From assembly GCA_944377435.1 (NCBI GenBank), contig CALWEY010000078.1, positions 1 to 34,299 of the forward strand: a stretch of 34,299 bases of DNA, given 5' to 3'. A program made the position numbers and the translations under genes. Every line of letters begins with the position of its first letter. The first letter of the stretch is position 1. The notes under the pieces are model-generated. The model did no database searches. It was not told where the DNA came from and saw only the letters and a program-made list of their open reading frames with translations. This DNA is from an uncultured Clostridia bacterium (GTDB lineage: Bacteria > Bacillota > Clostridia > Christensenellales > UBA1242). Shown in pieces: positions 18,999 to 25,606 of this stretch.

Positions 18999-19882
18999 TG
19001 AATAAAATCATTGTTATTTATGGACCAACAGCGATAGGTAAAAGTGATATTGCTGTTGAGTTGGCGAAAAAAATTGATGCTGAAATAATTTCTGCTGACA
19101 GTATGCAAATATATAAAAAAATAGATATTGGCTCAGCAAAAATTACAAAAGAAGAAATGCAAGGTGTAGTTCATCATTTAATTGATTTTAAAGATGTTGA
19201 TGATAGTTATAGTGTTTATGACTTTGTTAATGATTGCAACAAAAAAATAGATGAAATAAAAAAAAGAAACAAAAATGTTATAATTGTTGGTGGAGCAGGT
19301 CTTTATATCAAAGCACTTACAGAGAATTATAACTATGGCAATGTAAATAAAAATGAAGAACTAAGAAAACAATTAAATAATTTAAAAACTTGTGACCTTG
19401 TTAAAATCTTAAAATCATATAATAAAGAATTAAAGCAAGATGATTTAAACAATAAACAGCGTTTAATTAGATATATAGAAATTGCAAAAAGTGGGACAAA
19501 TCAAACTAAAAAAGATTTTGATAATAGGTTCATTCTTTTTGGACTATATCAAGACAGAGAAAAACTTTACAACAAAATAAACAAACGAGTTGATTTGATG
19601 GTTGAAAAGGGACTTTTGAACGAAGCACAATATTTGTTAAAAAAAGTAAATAAAGACAATCAGTGTTTAAAAGCAATAGGGTATAAAGAATTACTACCTT
19701 ATTTTAGTGGCGAAAAAGATTTAAAAAGTTGTTTAGATATTTTAAAACAACGAACACGCAATTATGCTAAAAGGCAACTTACTTTTTTTAACCAATTTAA
19801 AAACATAATAAAAATAAATGTAGAGACAAAACAACAAGCCGTTATGGATATATTAAAAAAAATCGAGGAAGAAAATGAATAA
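18998..19882 (+). CDS. miaA: tRNA dimethylallyltransferase MiaA
   Basis: It transfers dimethylallyl from DMAPP to A37 of tRNAs reading codons that begin with U; MiaB of the same operon then methylthiolates the product. P-loop GPTAIGKS is at 9-16. The I-S-A-D-S-M-Q-I-Y-K-K segment with the catalytic Asp follows, then G-G-A-G-L-Y-I-K-A-L, and the C-terminal A-I-G-Y-K-E-L and R-T-R-N-Y-A-K-R-Q motifs. The 294-residue length is slightly short but complete. The ATG uses the last base of the mutL stop. Confidence 0.96.
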   Translation: MNKIIVIYGPTAIGKSDIAVELAKKIDAEIISADSMQIYKKIDIGSAKITKEEMQGVVHHLIDFKDVDDSYSVYDFVNDCNKKIDEIKKRNKNVIIVGGAGLYIKALTENYNYGNVNKNEELRKQLNNLKTCDLVKILKSYNKELKQDDLNNKQRLIRYIEIAKSGTNQTKKDFDNRFILFGLYQDREKLYNKINKRVDLMVEKGLLNEAQYLLKKVNKDNQCLKAIGYKELLPYFSGEKDLKSCLDILKQRTRNYAKRQLTFFNQFKNIIKINVETKQQAVMDILKKIEEENE

Positions 19883-21098
19883 TTACGAAATTTTAAAACA
19901 ATGTGAAAACAATTTAAAAGAACAATTTGAAATATTAGACGAAATTGCGTTTTTTAATCAGAAAAAAGTGCTTGACGCTTTTAGAAAAAACAACATAGAA
20001 ACAAGACATTTTGCAGGAACAACGGGCTATGGATATAGTGATATTGGCAGAGAAAGTTTAGCAAAAGTATTTAGTGATGTTTTTAAAACAGAAAAAACAT
20101 TAGTATCTCCACTAATAACTTGTGCCACGCAAGCATTAAGTATGACACTTTTTGGACTACTTAGACCAAATGACTTACTTTTGTCAGTAACTGGTGGGGT
20201 ATATGACACAATGTATGAAAACATATTGGGAGTTGATGGTAAAGACAATGGCAGTTTAAAAGATTTTGGAGTAAAATATAAAGAAATTCCACTTGCCAAC
20301 AACGATATAGATTATGATACTGTAAAAAAAGAAGTATTAAAATTAAAACCAAAAGTTGTTTTTATTCAAAGAAGTAGGGGTTACTCGTCAAGAAGCGCAT
20401 TCAGTGTTGAAAAAATTGGCAATCTTATAAAAATAGTTAAAGAATTATCGCCAAATTCTATTTGCATGGTTGATAACTGTTATGGAGAATTTACAGAAAA
20501 ACAAGAAGCAACTGAATATGGTGCAGATTTAATTGTTGGATCACTTATAAAAAATGCAGGTGGGGGACTTGCTCCAACAGGTGCTTATGTATCTGGTAAA
20601 GCAAAATATGTTGAAATGGTGGAACAGAGATTTACTTGTCCATCGCTTGGTAGTGAAACAGGTTCATATGAACAAGGTTACAGAATGTTTTTCCAAGGAC
20701 TTTTTATGGCTCCACACACAACAATTCAAGCAATGAAAGGTGCGTATCTTGTTGGGGAAGTCATGAAATTAAGGGGTTATAAGGTAACACCAGAGCAAAA
20801 CGAAAGAAGTTATGATATAATTAAATCTGTTACATTTAACACAAAAGAAGAACTAATAAAATTTGTTCAACTAATACAAAAAAATTCACCAGTAGACGCA
20901 AATGCGTTGCCACTTCCTTGGGCAATGCCTGGATATAAAGATGAAGTTATAATGGCAGCAGGAACCTTTGTTAGTGGTGCAAGTATTGAACTTAGTTGCG
21001 ATTCGCCAATTAGAGCTCCTTATATTGCGTATTTTCAAGGTGGATTAACATATGAACATATAAAATGTTTGTGCGATGATTTGTTAAATAATTACTAA
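19875..21098 (+). CDS. YnbB-like PLP-dependent enzyme (methionine gamma-lyase / 'aluminium resistance' family)
   Basis: A fold-type I PLP enzyme related to cystathionine gamma-synthase-type lyases. Family members sit next to miaA/hfq in many Firmicutes and are labelled 'methionine gamma-lyase family' or 'aluminium resistance protein', but the physiological substrate is unsettled. Over its 407 residues one sees G-T-T-G-Y-G-Y, S-V-T-G-G-V-Y-D (PLP-phosphate region), M-V-D-N-C-Y-G-E-F with the cofactor-ring Asp, and the Schiff-base lysine K226 in G-S-L-I-K-N-A-G-G. The gene overlaps miaA by 8 bp with GAGGAAG as Shine-Dalgarno. It ends converging with the XRE gene (3-4 bp overlap). Confidence 0.9.
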   Translation: MNNYEILKQCENNLKEQFEILDEIAFFNQKKVLDAFRKNNIETRHFAGTTGYGYSDIGRESLAKVFSDVFKTEKTLVSPLITCATQALSMTLFGLLRPNDLLLSVTGGVYDTMYENILGVDGKDNGSLKDFGVKYKEIPLANNDIDYDTVKKEVLKLKPKVVFIQRSRGYSSRSAFSVEKIGNLIKIVKELSPNSICMVDNCYGEFTEKQEATEYGADLIVGSLIKNAGGGLAPTGAYVSGKAKYVEMVEQRFTCPSLGSETGSYEQGYRMFFQGLFMAPHTTIQAMKGAYLVGEVMKLRGYKVTPEQNERSYDIIKSVTFNTKEELIKFVQLIQKNSPVDANALPLPWAMPGYKDEVIMAAGTFVSGASIELSCDSPIRAPYIAYFQGGLTYEHIKCLCDDLLNNY

Positions 21099-21304
21099 TA
21101 TATTTCAAAAATGTCATTAGGTGATATATCAAATAAATTACAAAGAAATACAATTTGTTCGTAATTTAATTCAAAAACACCATTTTCAAAACGGCTATAC
21201 TGTTGTTGCGTCATTTTTAATTTTGATGCAACTTCTTTTTGAGTATAGCCTTTATTTTTTCTTGCTAGTTTTATATTATTTCCTATGCTTTTTGCTAAAT
21301 TCAT
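21095..21304 (-). CDS. Small XRE-family transcriptional regulator
   Basis: This 69-residue protein is essentially one helix-turn-helix domain: I-K-L-A-R-K-N-K-G-Y-T-Q-K-E-V-A-S-K-L as helices 1-2, and M-T-Q-Q-Q-Y-S-R-F-E-N-G as recognition helix and turn. It has no ligand or oligomerisation domain. It is transcribed divergently from the interrupted membrane-protein gene at 21385, across a region with two near-palindromic sites, so it probably represses itself and that neighbour. It resembles the regulators of small mobile or toxin-antitoxin-like modules. Confidence 0.85.
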   Translation of the reverse strand: MNLAKSIGNNIKLARKNKGYTQKEVASKLKMTQQQYSRFENGVFELNYEQIVFLCNLFDISPNDIFEIY

Positions 21305-21315
21305 ATCAATTATAT

Positions 21316-21366
21316 ATCACAAAGTGATGTTTTTTTGTTGGCATACATCATAAAGTGATGTATAAC
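21316..21366. promoter_or_regulatory. Divergent promoter region with two XRE operator palindromes
   Basis: ATCAC-AAA-GTGAT (21316-21328) and ATCAT-AAA-GTGAT (21347-21359, extended by AC/GT on its flanks) are near-identical palindromes 31 bp apart, three helical turns. The second lies in the spacer of a rightward promoter, TTGGCA (21338-21343), 17 bp, TATAAC (21361-21366). Binding there would block expression of the downstream gene. Confidence 0.7.
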
Positions 21367-21384
21367 AACATTGAGGTGATTATT

Positions 21385-21852
21385 ATGGACAAAATGCAAG
21401 AAAATAAAACTAATTTAACTAAAAAGCAAGCAAGTACCGGTAGTATCGTATTTTTGTCAATTGTTTTAATTATTTTTATTTGTTCAATGCTTTATATGTG
21501 TGGTACGCAAGACACAGAAGAACAAAACGAGTCGGTTAGAAAGATTAGAGATATTGTTTACGAAAATTTTATTCCTAATGTATATGATAAAATTTCAAAT
21601 ATTGATTACTATACTGATATTCAATATAGAATAGATAGTTTTGAAGTTGAATTTAATAATTAAATTTCATTTGATAATGCTGGAATAAAATTTGATATAG
21701 CGCCAACTGGGGGATTGTACGAAACGACATGGATTTGTTTTTTAGATGTTTATCATGTTACATATCCATTATTTTACATGACTGTTAAATTTTCTTCCTC
21801 AATGCAAGCTTCTAAATTGTCAAAAGGAATTTATCTTGTTGATGGAAAGTAA
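21385..21852 (+). pseudogene. Membrane-anchored hypothetical protein interrupted by one in-frame TAA
   Basis: The start is ATG 21385 with Shine-Dalgarno GAGGTGAT; the longer frame from 21355 begins inside the promoter. The first part (92 codons) has an N-terminal cytoplasmic stretch, one TM helix (about 21-40, ending near C-G-T-Q) and an acidic outer segment. It stops at TAA 21661-21663. The same frame then stays open for 62 more codons to TAA 21850-21852, reading like ordinary protein (for example F-D-I-A-P-T-G-G-L-Y-E and G-I-Y-L-V-D-G-K). The terminator comes only after this second stop. So a ~154-residue protein seems to be broken by one nonsense codon; a sequence error or readthrough is also possible. 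The family is not recognised. Confidence 0.6.
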
Positions 21853-21859
21853 TTTTAAT

Positions 21860-21891
21860 AAAAAAAGGAGAATCGGCGGTTCTCCTTTTTT
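21860..21891. terminator. Bidirectional terminator between the interrupted gene and the ygjV-like gene
   Basis: The stem AAAAAAAGGAGAA / TTCTCCTTTTTT has a 7-nt loop. T-runs on both strands let it end the rightward gene (stop 21852) and the leftward ygjV-like gene (stop 21920). Confidence 0.88.
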
Positions 21892-21919
21892 GTTGCGTCT
21901 TTGCAACGACAAAGACTAG

Positions 21920-22627
21920 CTAACCATATTTGTAGATAGGGCACTTTATTATGCCATTTGTGTATGTTAGCGAGTTATTTATATTATGGTTATCGCTAGT
22001 TTTTACTTTTGCAGTGGTGGACTGTAAATAAAGATTATAAAATCTCTTTACTCCACGCAAAAGAATTGATTTTTTTAGTGTTGCACTAATATTTTTGCCA
22101 CAATATTTTTTTCTAGATTTAATAAAATCAATAATAACTACACTAAGCAAACATATTGATTCTATACCATCTTCCAAAGCATTGGCATATGCCATAACCA
22201 TAATGTCGTAAATTGCAAGTAATGAGTTTGCAACTAAATACACAAACCTAATCTTTTTTACATCTTCATAATATAGTGCAAATGTGTAAAGAATGTAAGT
22301 TAATATTGGAATAATATCCCAAATGGAACTAAAATCTAAACAACCTACAACTATAAATGAAACTATAAATAAAAAAGCAATAGGTTTTGGCAGTTGTTTT
22401 TGTGTTTTATCATAATGTAACACAAAAAGATACTGACCACATGATAATAATGTGATAAGTCCCGCACCCCATGAATTAACAAATATGAAAGTTAATCCAT
22501 AAATTATGTCTCCCATAAGTCCTAAAACTAAAAATGTTTTTTTGTTTTTCACTAAGTAGGAAACACATAGTAGTACTGTCGCTGTCATGCCGAAAAGTTG
22601 AGTAAAAATAAAACTGACATTTGACAT
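21920..22627 (-). CDS. YgjV-family inner-membrane protein
   Basis: A 235-residue polytopic membrane protein with about six hydrophobic helices in the first ~170 residues and a basic cytoplasmic tail. The opening (F-G-M-T-A-T-V-L-L-C-V-S-Y then K-N-K-K-T-F-L) and the paired-helix pattern with N-S-L-L-A-I-Y-D resemble the bacterial Imp-YgjV family, whose function is unknown. The Shine-Dalgarno is weak (AAAGGAT, long spacing). It stands alone between a shared terminator and the structured RNA. Confidence 0.65.
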   Translation of the reverse strand: MSNVSFIFTQLFGMTATVLLCVSYLVKNKKTFLVLGLMGDIIYGLTFIFVNSWGAGLITLLSCGQYLFVLHYDKTQKQLPKPIAFLFIVSFIVVGCLDFSSIWDIIPILTYILYTFALYYEDVKKIRFVYLVANSLLAIYDIMVMAYANALEDGIESICLLSVVIIDFIKSRKKYCGKNISATLKKSILLRGVKRFYNLYLQSTTAKVKTSDNHNINNSLTYTNGIIKCPIYKYG

Positions 22628-22719
22628 AAAAATATAAAAAAATCCTTTAAATCGCCAAAAGCTTTTTGCCTTGTTACCATAGATTGATTGTTTAATCTTT
22701 TATTAAGCATGCCATTGCG

Positions 22720-22747
22720 TTTATAGAAAAAACTCCCACATTGTAAA
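22720..22747 (-). promoter_or_regulatory. Possible promoter of the ygjV-like gene
   Basis: On the minus strand TTTACA (22747-22742), 16 bp, TATAAA (22725-22720). It lies between the end of the structured RNA and the ygjV-like start, with a leader of about 90 nt. Confidence 0.4.
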
Positions 22748-22775
22748 CAAGAACTCTTGACTTAGATTTCTTATG

Positions 22776-22936
22776 AAAAAAAGTGCGTCATAAGATATAT
22801 CAGGACCCGTGATAATGTTTTAGCCACTACATAGCGTTAAACTCGCAACTAGCTAGCGAGGATAAGTCTTTTGCAACACCAACGCGTATAGGGCACTTTT
22901 AACAGTCCCAAAACATTATAAATCTATGCCTGATAC
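22776..22936 (-). ncRNA. Rod-shaped structured small RNA (6S-like architecture, family unproven)
   Basis: About 160 nt with no credible ORF, but with nested long-range pairing that closes the whole segment. TATCAGG pairs with CCTGATA (22935-22929 with 22804-22798) and ATAATGTTTT with AAAACATTAT (22919-22910 with 22821-22812). An inner ACGCGTT/AACGC stem and an apical CTCGC/GCGAG hairpin follow, separated by asymmetric bulges. A good promoter ends 6-7 nt before the outer stem on the minus strand only. A T7 run follows the outer stem by about 15 nt. An independently transcribed long rod with a large internal bubble is what 6S RNA looks like. I cannot confirm conserved 6S sequence, and a structured 5' leader of the ygjV-like gene is the alternative. 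Confidence 0.55.
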
Positions 22937-22942
22937 AATAGT

Positions 22943-22971
22943 AGTATATCATAAACGCTAAAAAAATGCAA
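22943..22971 (-). promoter_or_regulatory. Sigma-A promoter of the structured RNA
   Basis: On the minus strand TTGCAT (22971-22966), 17 bp, TATACT (22948-22943). The predicted start, about 22936, coincides with the first base of the RNA's closing stem. Confidence 0.7.
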
Positions 22972-22979
22972 CACTCATA

Positions 22980-23008
22980 TAAAAAAATAGTTCACAAAGA
23001 ACTATTTT
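22980..23008 (-). terminator. Terminator of the spoIIA operon
   Basis: The stem AAAATAGTTC / GAACTATTTT has a 5-nt loop, with a T-run on the minus strand. It overlaps the sigF stop codon (23009-23007). Confidence 0.88.
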
Positions 23009-23732
23009 ACATTGATGACAGTTTATCTCTTATTTTTTCTAACACTTTATTTTCTAGTCTAGATACCTGAACTTGACTAACACCTAACACTTTTGCGATT
23101 TCACTTTGTGTTTTGTCTCTAAAAAATCTTAATAAAATTATCTTTTTGTCTCTTTTATCTAATGCTTTAAGCGTTTCTTTAAGCATTAAGTTATCAATCA
23201 TTTCATCGTGAGAATTGTCCGGATTTAAACGGTCAATTAAAAGCAAACTTTTTGAATCGTCTTCAAAAGGGGTATAAATTGATATTGGCATAATTGCGGA
23301 ATCCATTATAAACATAACTTCGGCTTCGTCTATATCAAAATGTTTTGCTATTTCATTTGGGGTAGGTTTTCTATAATTTTCTTTATTGAATTCGTCAATA
23401 TATTTTTTTATCTTTAAATTAAAGGTTTTTATGGTTCTGGAAACTTTAATAGCTCCGTCATCTCGCATAAATCTTTTGATTTCTCCAATAACCATTGGAA
23501 CAACATATGTTGAAAATTTAACATTAAATTTTTCGTCAAAATTGTTTATAGCTTTAAGCAGGCCGATTGTTCCTATTTGGTATAGGTCATCATATTCAAC
23601 TCCTTTATGCAAAAATCTTTTAATTAAACTTTTAATTAGGGGAGAGTTTTCTTCAAAAATAATGGTTTTAGCATTTTCATCACCATTTTTTGCTTTTTTG
23701 ATTAACTCCAATGTTTTTTCTTGGTCTAACAC
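23007..23732 (-). CDS. sigF: RNA polymerase sporulation sigma factor SigF (SpoIIAC)
   Basis: The first forespore-specific sigma factor, held inactive by SpoIIAB until polar septation. Its 241 residues contain region 2 (Y-D-D-L-Y-Q-I-G-T-I-G-L-L-K-A and F-S-T-Y-V-V-P-M-V-I-G-E-I-K-R-F-M-R-D-D-G), region 3 and region 4 (Q-S-E-I-A-K-V-L-G-V-S-Q-V-Q-V-S-R-L-E). The F-S-T-Y-x-V-P-M-x-I-G-E-I pattern is typical of SigF/SigG, and the operon context decides for SigF. It starts with GTG whose G is shared with the spoIIAB stop (TAGTG), so translation is coupled to its anti-sigma factor. Confidence 0.95.
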   Translation of the reverse strand: MLDQEKTLELIKKAKNGDENAKTIIFEENSPLIKSLIKRFLHKGVEYDDLYQIGTIGLLKAINNFDEKFNVKFSTYVVPMVIGEIKRFMRDDGAIKVSRTIKTFNLKIKKYIDEFNKENYRKPTPNEIAKHFDIDEAEVMFIMDSAIMPISIYTPFEDDSKSLLLIDRLNPDNSHDEMIDNLMLKETLKALDKRDKKIILLRFFRDKTQSEIAKVLGVSQVQVSRLENKVLEKIRDKLSSM

Positions 23733-24181
23733 TATTCACCAACAGCTATGTTATTTTGTTTTTTAAAAAACTTTTGCATTTTAACTATTAAACCTTTATT
23801 TGTATTGTTTTTAAGTTCTAAGTTATCCATAAAACTTTCCATAACAGCAAACCCCATGCCACTACGCTCTTCATCTGGTTTTGATGTGTAAAAAGGTTCT
23901 TTTGCTTTTTCAAAATCTTCAATTCCAATGCCGTTGTCTATTATTTCAATATCTACGCTATTGTCATATAATTTAACTTTAATGCAAACATTTCCCGGAA
24001 TACTTGGATATGCGTGAACAACGCAATTTGTAACAGCTTCTGATACTGCTGTTTTTATATCTGTTATTTCATCAAGACTAGGATTTGCCTGTACGCAAAA
24101 AGCTGCAACGCATGATCTTGCAAAACCTTCGTTTATTGAAAGTGCTTTAAAATTTAACTCCATTTCATTTAATAATTTCAT
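23732..24181 (-). CDS. spoIIAB: Anti-sigma F factor SpoIIAB (serine kinase)
   Basis: A GHKL-fold kinase that binds SigF or phosphorylates SpoIIAA. Its 149 residues show the N-box (E48-A-V-T-N52), the G1 box D82-N-G-I-G and the G2 box R-S-G-M-G-F (106-111). It lies 11 bp downstream of spoIIAA, behind a AAGGAG Shine-Dalgarno, and overlaps sigF. Confidence 0.96.
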   Translation of the reverse strand: MKLLNEMELNFKALSINEGFARSCVAAFCVQANPSLDEITDIKTAVSEAVTNCVVHAYPSIPGNVCIKVKLYDNSVDIEIIDNGIGIEDFEKAKEPFYTSKPDEERSGMGFAVMESFMDNLELKNNTNKGLIVKMQKFFKKQNNIAVGE

Positions 24182-24192
24182 TTATTTCTCCT

Positions 24193-24501
24193 TTATGATA
24201 TTTTAGGCATAATGTCATATAAGCCTGTCATTTTAAATATTCTTTCAGCATGTGTTGATGGATTGCATATAAATATGGGAATTTGCTTATCTTTCATTCT
24301 TTTATATCTTCCAATTAAAACACCAATACCTGTGCTGTCCATAAAATCAAGTTCGGATAAGTCAATAATAATTTGTTTAAATTTTGGCATGTCAAAAATC
24401 TCATCAAGGCTAATCCTTGCATGATATGCTGAATGTTCATCAAGTTCTCCGCTCAAAACAACATATAATGTGTTTTCATAAACTCTGTGTTTAATTTGCA
24501 T
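24193..24501 (-). CDS. spoIIAA: Anti-sigma F factor antagonist SpoIIAA
   Basis: A STAS-domain protein that releases SigF by binding SpoIIAB when dephosphorylated. The phosphorylatable serine is S56 in D-F-M-D-S-T-G-I-G-V-L. It has 102 residues, slightly shorter than in Bacillus. The start is behind a perfect AAGGAGGCACAAAG. It is the first gene of the three-gene operon; I could not find a convincing sigma-H promoter upstream. Confidence 0.95.
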   Translation of the reverse strand: MQIKHRVYENTLYVVLSGELDEHSAYHARISLDEIFDMPKFKQIIIDLSELDFMDSTGIGVLIGRYKRMKDKQIPIFICNPSTHAERIFKMTGLYDIMPKIS

Positions 24502-24753
24502 TCTTTGTGCCTCCTTGAAAAAAGTTTAACACTTATATGCGTAAGAAAAATATATAAGAATGTTGCATAAAGTCGAATATTAGATTGAAATAATAAAGTT
24601 AAAAGGGTTAAATTAAAACAATCAGATTGTTGATTAAAGCAAAATCAGGAAAATTGAATATAATAAAATATAGGGCAATATTAGGATGTAAAAATCATGT
24701 ATTTTAAAGGTAAAAAATTTTATAAAATTTGTTTAAAAACTTTAAAAAAACAC
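24502..24753. other. Intergenic region upstream of spoIIAA; no gene seen
   Basis: About 250 bp of very AT-rich sequence with no credible ORF or RNA gene. It must hold the spoIIA promoter (sigma-H dependent in known species), but no AGGA...GAAT-type pair is clear on the minus strand. CAATCAGATTG and neighbouring short dyads around 24618-24638 are weak. Confidence 0.5.
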
Positions 24754-24782
24754 TTGACAACAATTCATATTTATAATAATAT
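24754..24782 (+). promoter_or_regulatory. Promoter of the tRNA cluster
   Basis: A perfect TTGACA (24754-24759), 17 bp and TAATAT (24777-24782), 20 bp before the first tRNA gene. The next tRNAs follow with short gaps and probably share this transcript. Confidence 0.72.
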
Positions 24783-24801
24783 TGATACTGTCGCAAGGTA
24801 A

Positions 24802-24877
24802 CGGGGTGTAGCGCAGTTGGTAGCGCACGTGGTTTGGGACCATGGGGCCGGGAGTTCGAGTCTCTTCACCCCGACCA
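24802..24877 (+). tRNA. tRNA-Pro (anticodon TGG)
   Basis: A 76-nt cloverleaf. The acceptor CGGGGTG pairs with CACCCCG, the discriminator is A, and CCA is encoded. The anticodon loop is T-T-T-G-G-G-A with anticodon TGG. The T-arm contains GTTCGAG. Confidence 0.93.
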
Positions 24878-24887
24878 CAATATTTAA

Positions 24888-24964
24888 GGGTCTTTAGCTC
24901 AGTTGGTTAGAGCAACCGGCTCATAACCGGTCGGTCCGGGGTTCGAGTCCCTGAAGACCCACCA
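24888..24964 (+). tRNA. tRNA with CAT anticodon (elongator Met, or Ile2)
   Basis: A 77-nt cloverleaf with acceptor GGGTCTT / AAGACCC, discriminator A and encoded CCA. The anticodon stem ACCGG / CCGGT flanks C-T-C-A-T-A-A. Elongator Met is favoured. A lysidine-modified Ile2 tRNA (read by TilS) cannot be excluded, because the D-arm and anticodon arm also resemble Firmicutes Ile2. It is not an initiator tRNA, since it has a paired 1-72 end. Confidence 0.9.
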
Positions 24965-24982
24965 ATACCTAGACAAAATAAT

Positions 24983-25059
24983 GGTTCGGTAGTTCAGTTG
25001 GTTAGAACGCTAGCCTGTCACGCTAGAGGTCGTGGGTTCGAACCCCATCCGGATCGCCA
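24983..25059 (+). tRNA. tRNA-Asp (anticodon GTC)
   Basis: A 77-nt cloverleaf. Acceptor GGTTCGG pairs with CCGGATC through two G-U pairs, the discriminator is G, CCA is encoded and the anticodon is GTC in C-T-G-T-C-A-C. Confidence 0.93.
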
Positions 25060-25063
25060 ATTT

Positions 25064-25139
25064 GCCTCGGTAGCTCAGTCGATAGAGCAAAGGACTGACA
25101 ATCCTTGTGTCGGTGGTTCGATTCCGCCCCGCGGCACCA
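25064..25139 (+). tRNA. Phe-like tRNA carrying a GAC (Val) anticodon
   Basis: A 76-nt cloverleaf whose body matches bacterial tRNA-Phe: the D-arm T-A-G-C-T-C-A-G-T-C, the A-A-G-G-A-C-T-G / A-A-T-C-C-T-T anticodon arm, then G-T-G-T-C and the G-G-T-G-G-T-T-C-G-A T-arm. The anticodon (25097-25099) is GAC instead of GAA, so decoding software would call it Val. The acceptor stem has a T4:C69 mismatch (25067/25132), where A69 would restore pairing. Both departures are A-to-C relative to the Phe form. It could be a remoulded tRNA, a decaying copy or sequence error. Confidence 0.82.
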
Positions 25140-25221
25140 AAGTGTGGGCAATGCCGACACTTAAAAATCAACATTTATATTTCCCCCTTATTATTTGGTA
25201 GTGCTAGGTTTTGTTGATTTT
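25140..25221 (+). repeat. Paired hairpins in the gap between the Phe-like and Thr tRNA genes
   Basis: AAGTGT..GGC-aat-GCC..ACACTT (25140-25162) forms a compact hairpin directly after the tRNA CCA end. It is followed by a 10-bp inverted repeat AAAATCAACA / TGTTGATTTT (25164-25173 with 25212-25221) closing a 38-nt loop. There is no T-run after the first hairpin, so it is not a classical terminator. A processing signal in the tRNA transcript is possible. Confidence 0.5.
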
Positions 25222-25246
25222 CCTAACATGAAAACTACTAAATTAT

Positions 25247-25321
25247 GCTAGTGTGGCTCAACGGTAGAGCAGCTGATTTGTAATCAGCAGGTTGTTGGTT
25301 CGATTCCAATCACTAGCTCCA
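25247..25321 (+). tRNA. tRNA-Thr (anticodon TGT)
   Basis: A 75-nt cloverleaf with acceptor GCTAGTG / CACTAGC, discriminator T and encoded CCA. The anticodon arm GCTGA-TTTGTAA-TCAGC gives TGT. Confidence 0.93.
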
Positions 25322-25322
25322 G

Positions 25323-25352
25323 AAAAACAAGCATTTTTGCTTGTTTTTTTTT
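25323..25352 (+). terminator. Terminator of the Pro-Thr tRNA transcript
   Basis: The stem AAAAACAAGC / GCTTGTTTTT has a 6-nt loop and T9 run and begins 1-2 nt after the tRNA-Thr CCA. Confidence 0.92.
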
Positions 25353-25382
25353 GTAAAAATTTAAAATATTTTTATAAAATCA

Positions 25383-25411
25383 TTGACAAGTATATTTTTT
25401 TTTAGTATCAT
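25383..25411 (+). promoter_or_regulatory. Promoter of tRNA-Tyr
   Basis: TTGACA (25383-25388), 17 bp, TATCAT (25406-25411), 23 bp before the tRNA. With the terminator just upstream this shows that tRNA-Tyr is its own transcript. Confidence 0.72.
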
Positions 25412-25434
25412 TAAAAAGCATGAAAAATGCACAA

Positions 25435-25519
25435 GGGTAGGTTGCAGAGCGGTCAAATGCAACGGACTGTAAATCCGTCGGCTTCGCCTTCGATGGTTCG
25501 AATCCATCCCTGCCCACCA
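25435..25519 (+). tRNA. tRNA-Tyr (anticodon GTA), probable integration target
   Basis: An 85-nt class II tRNA with acceptor GGGTAGG / CCTGCCC, a long variable arm, anticodon GTA, discriminator A and encoded CCA. It is intact and lies beside the integrase end of the mobile element, so its 3' half is the likely attachment core. The matching right-end copy would be outside the window. Confidence 0.93.
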
Positions 25520-25530
25520 TACAAAAATAT

Positions 25531-25568
25531 GCTGAATACCTTATAAACAAAGGTGTTCAGCTTTTTTT
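25531..25568 (+). terminator. Terminator of tRNA-Tyr
   Basis: GCTGAATACCTT pairs with AAGGTGTTCAGC (one mismatch), followed by T7. It begins 11 nt after the tRNA and may lie inside the element. Confidence 0.9.
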
Positions 25569-25606
25569 ATTGTTTGTTATCAAAAAGTTGATTTTTAACT
25601 AAAATA

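Noticed and set aside
20554..20736. Short frames inside the PLP-enzyme gene and similar open frames opposite rnr, ftsK, mutS and the PBP gene
   Set aside because: They overlap strongly conserved coding sequence in other frames, have no own Shine-Dalgarno and give compositionally biased products.
22776..22936. Known riboswitch upstream of the ygjV-like gene
   Set aside because: No signature of purine, FMN, SAM, TPP, c-di-GMP, M-box or T-box aptamers was recognised by eye.
24998..25201. 67-codon open frame across the tRNA-Asp and Phe-like tRNA genes
   Set aside because: It lies inside two clear tRNA genes; the frame is open only by chance.
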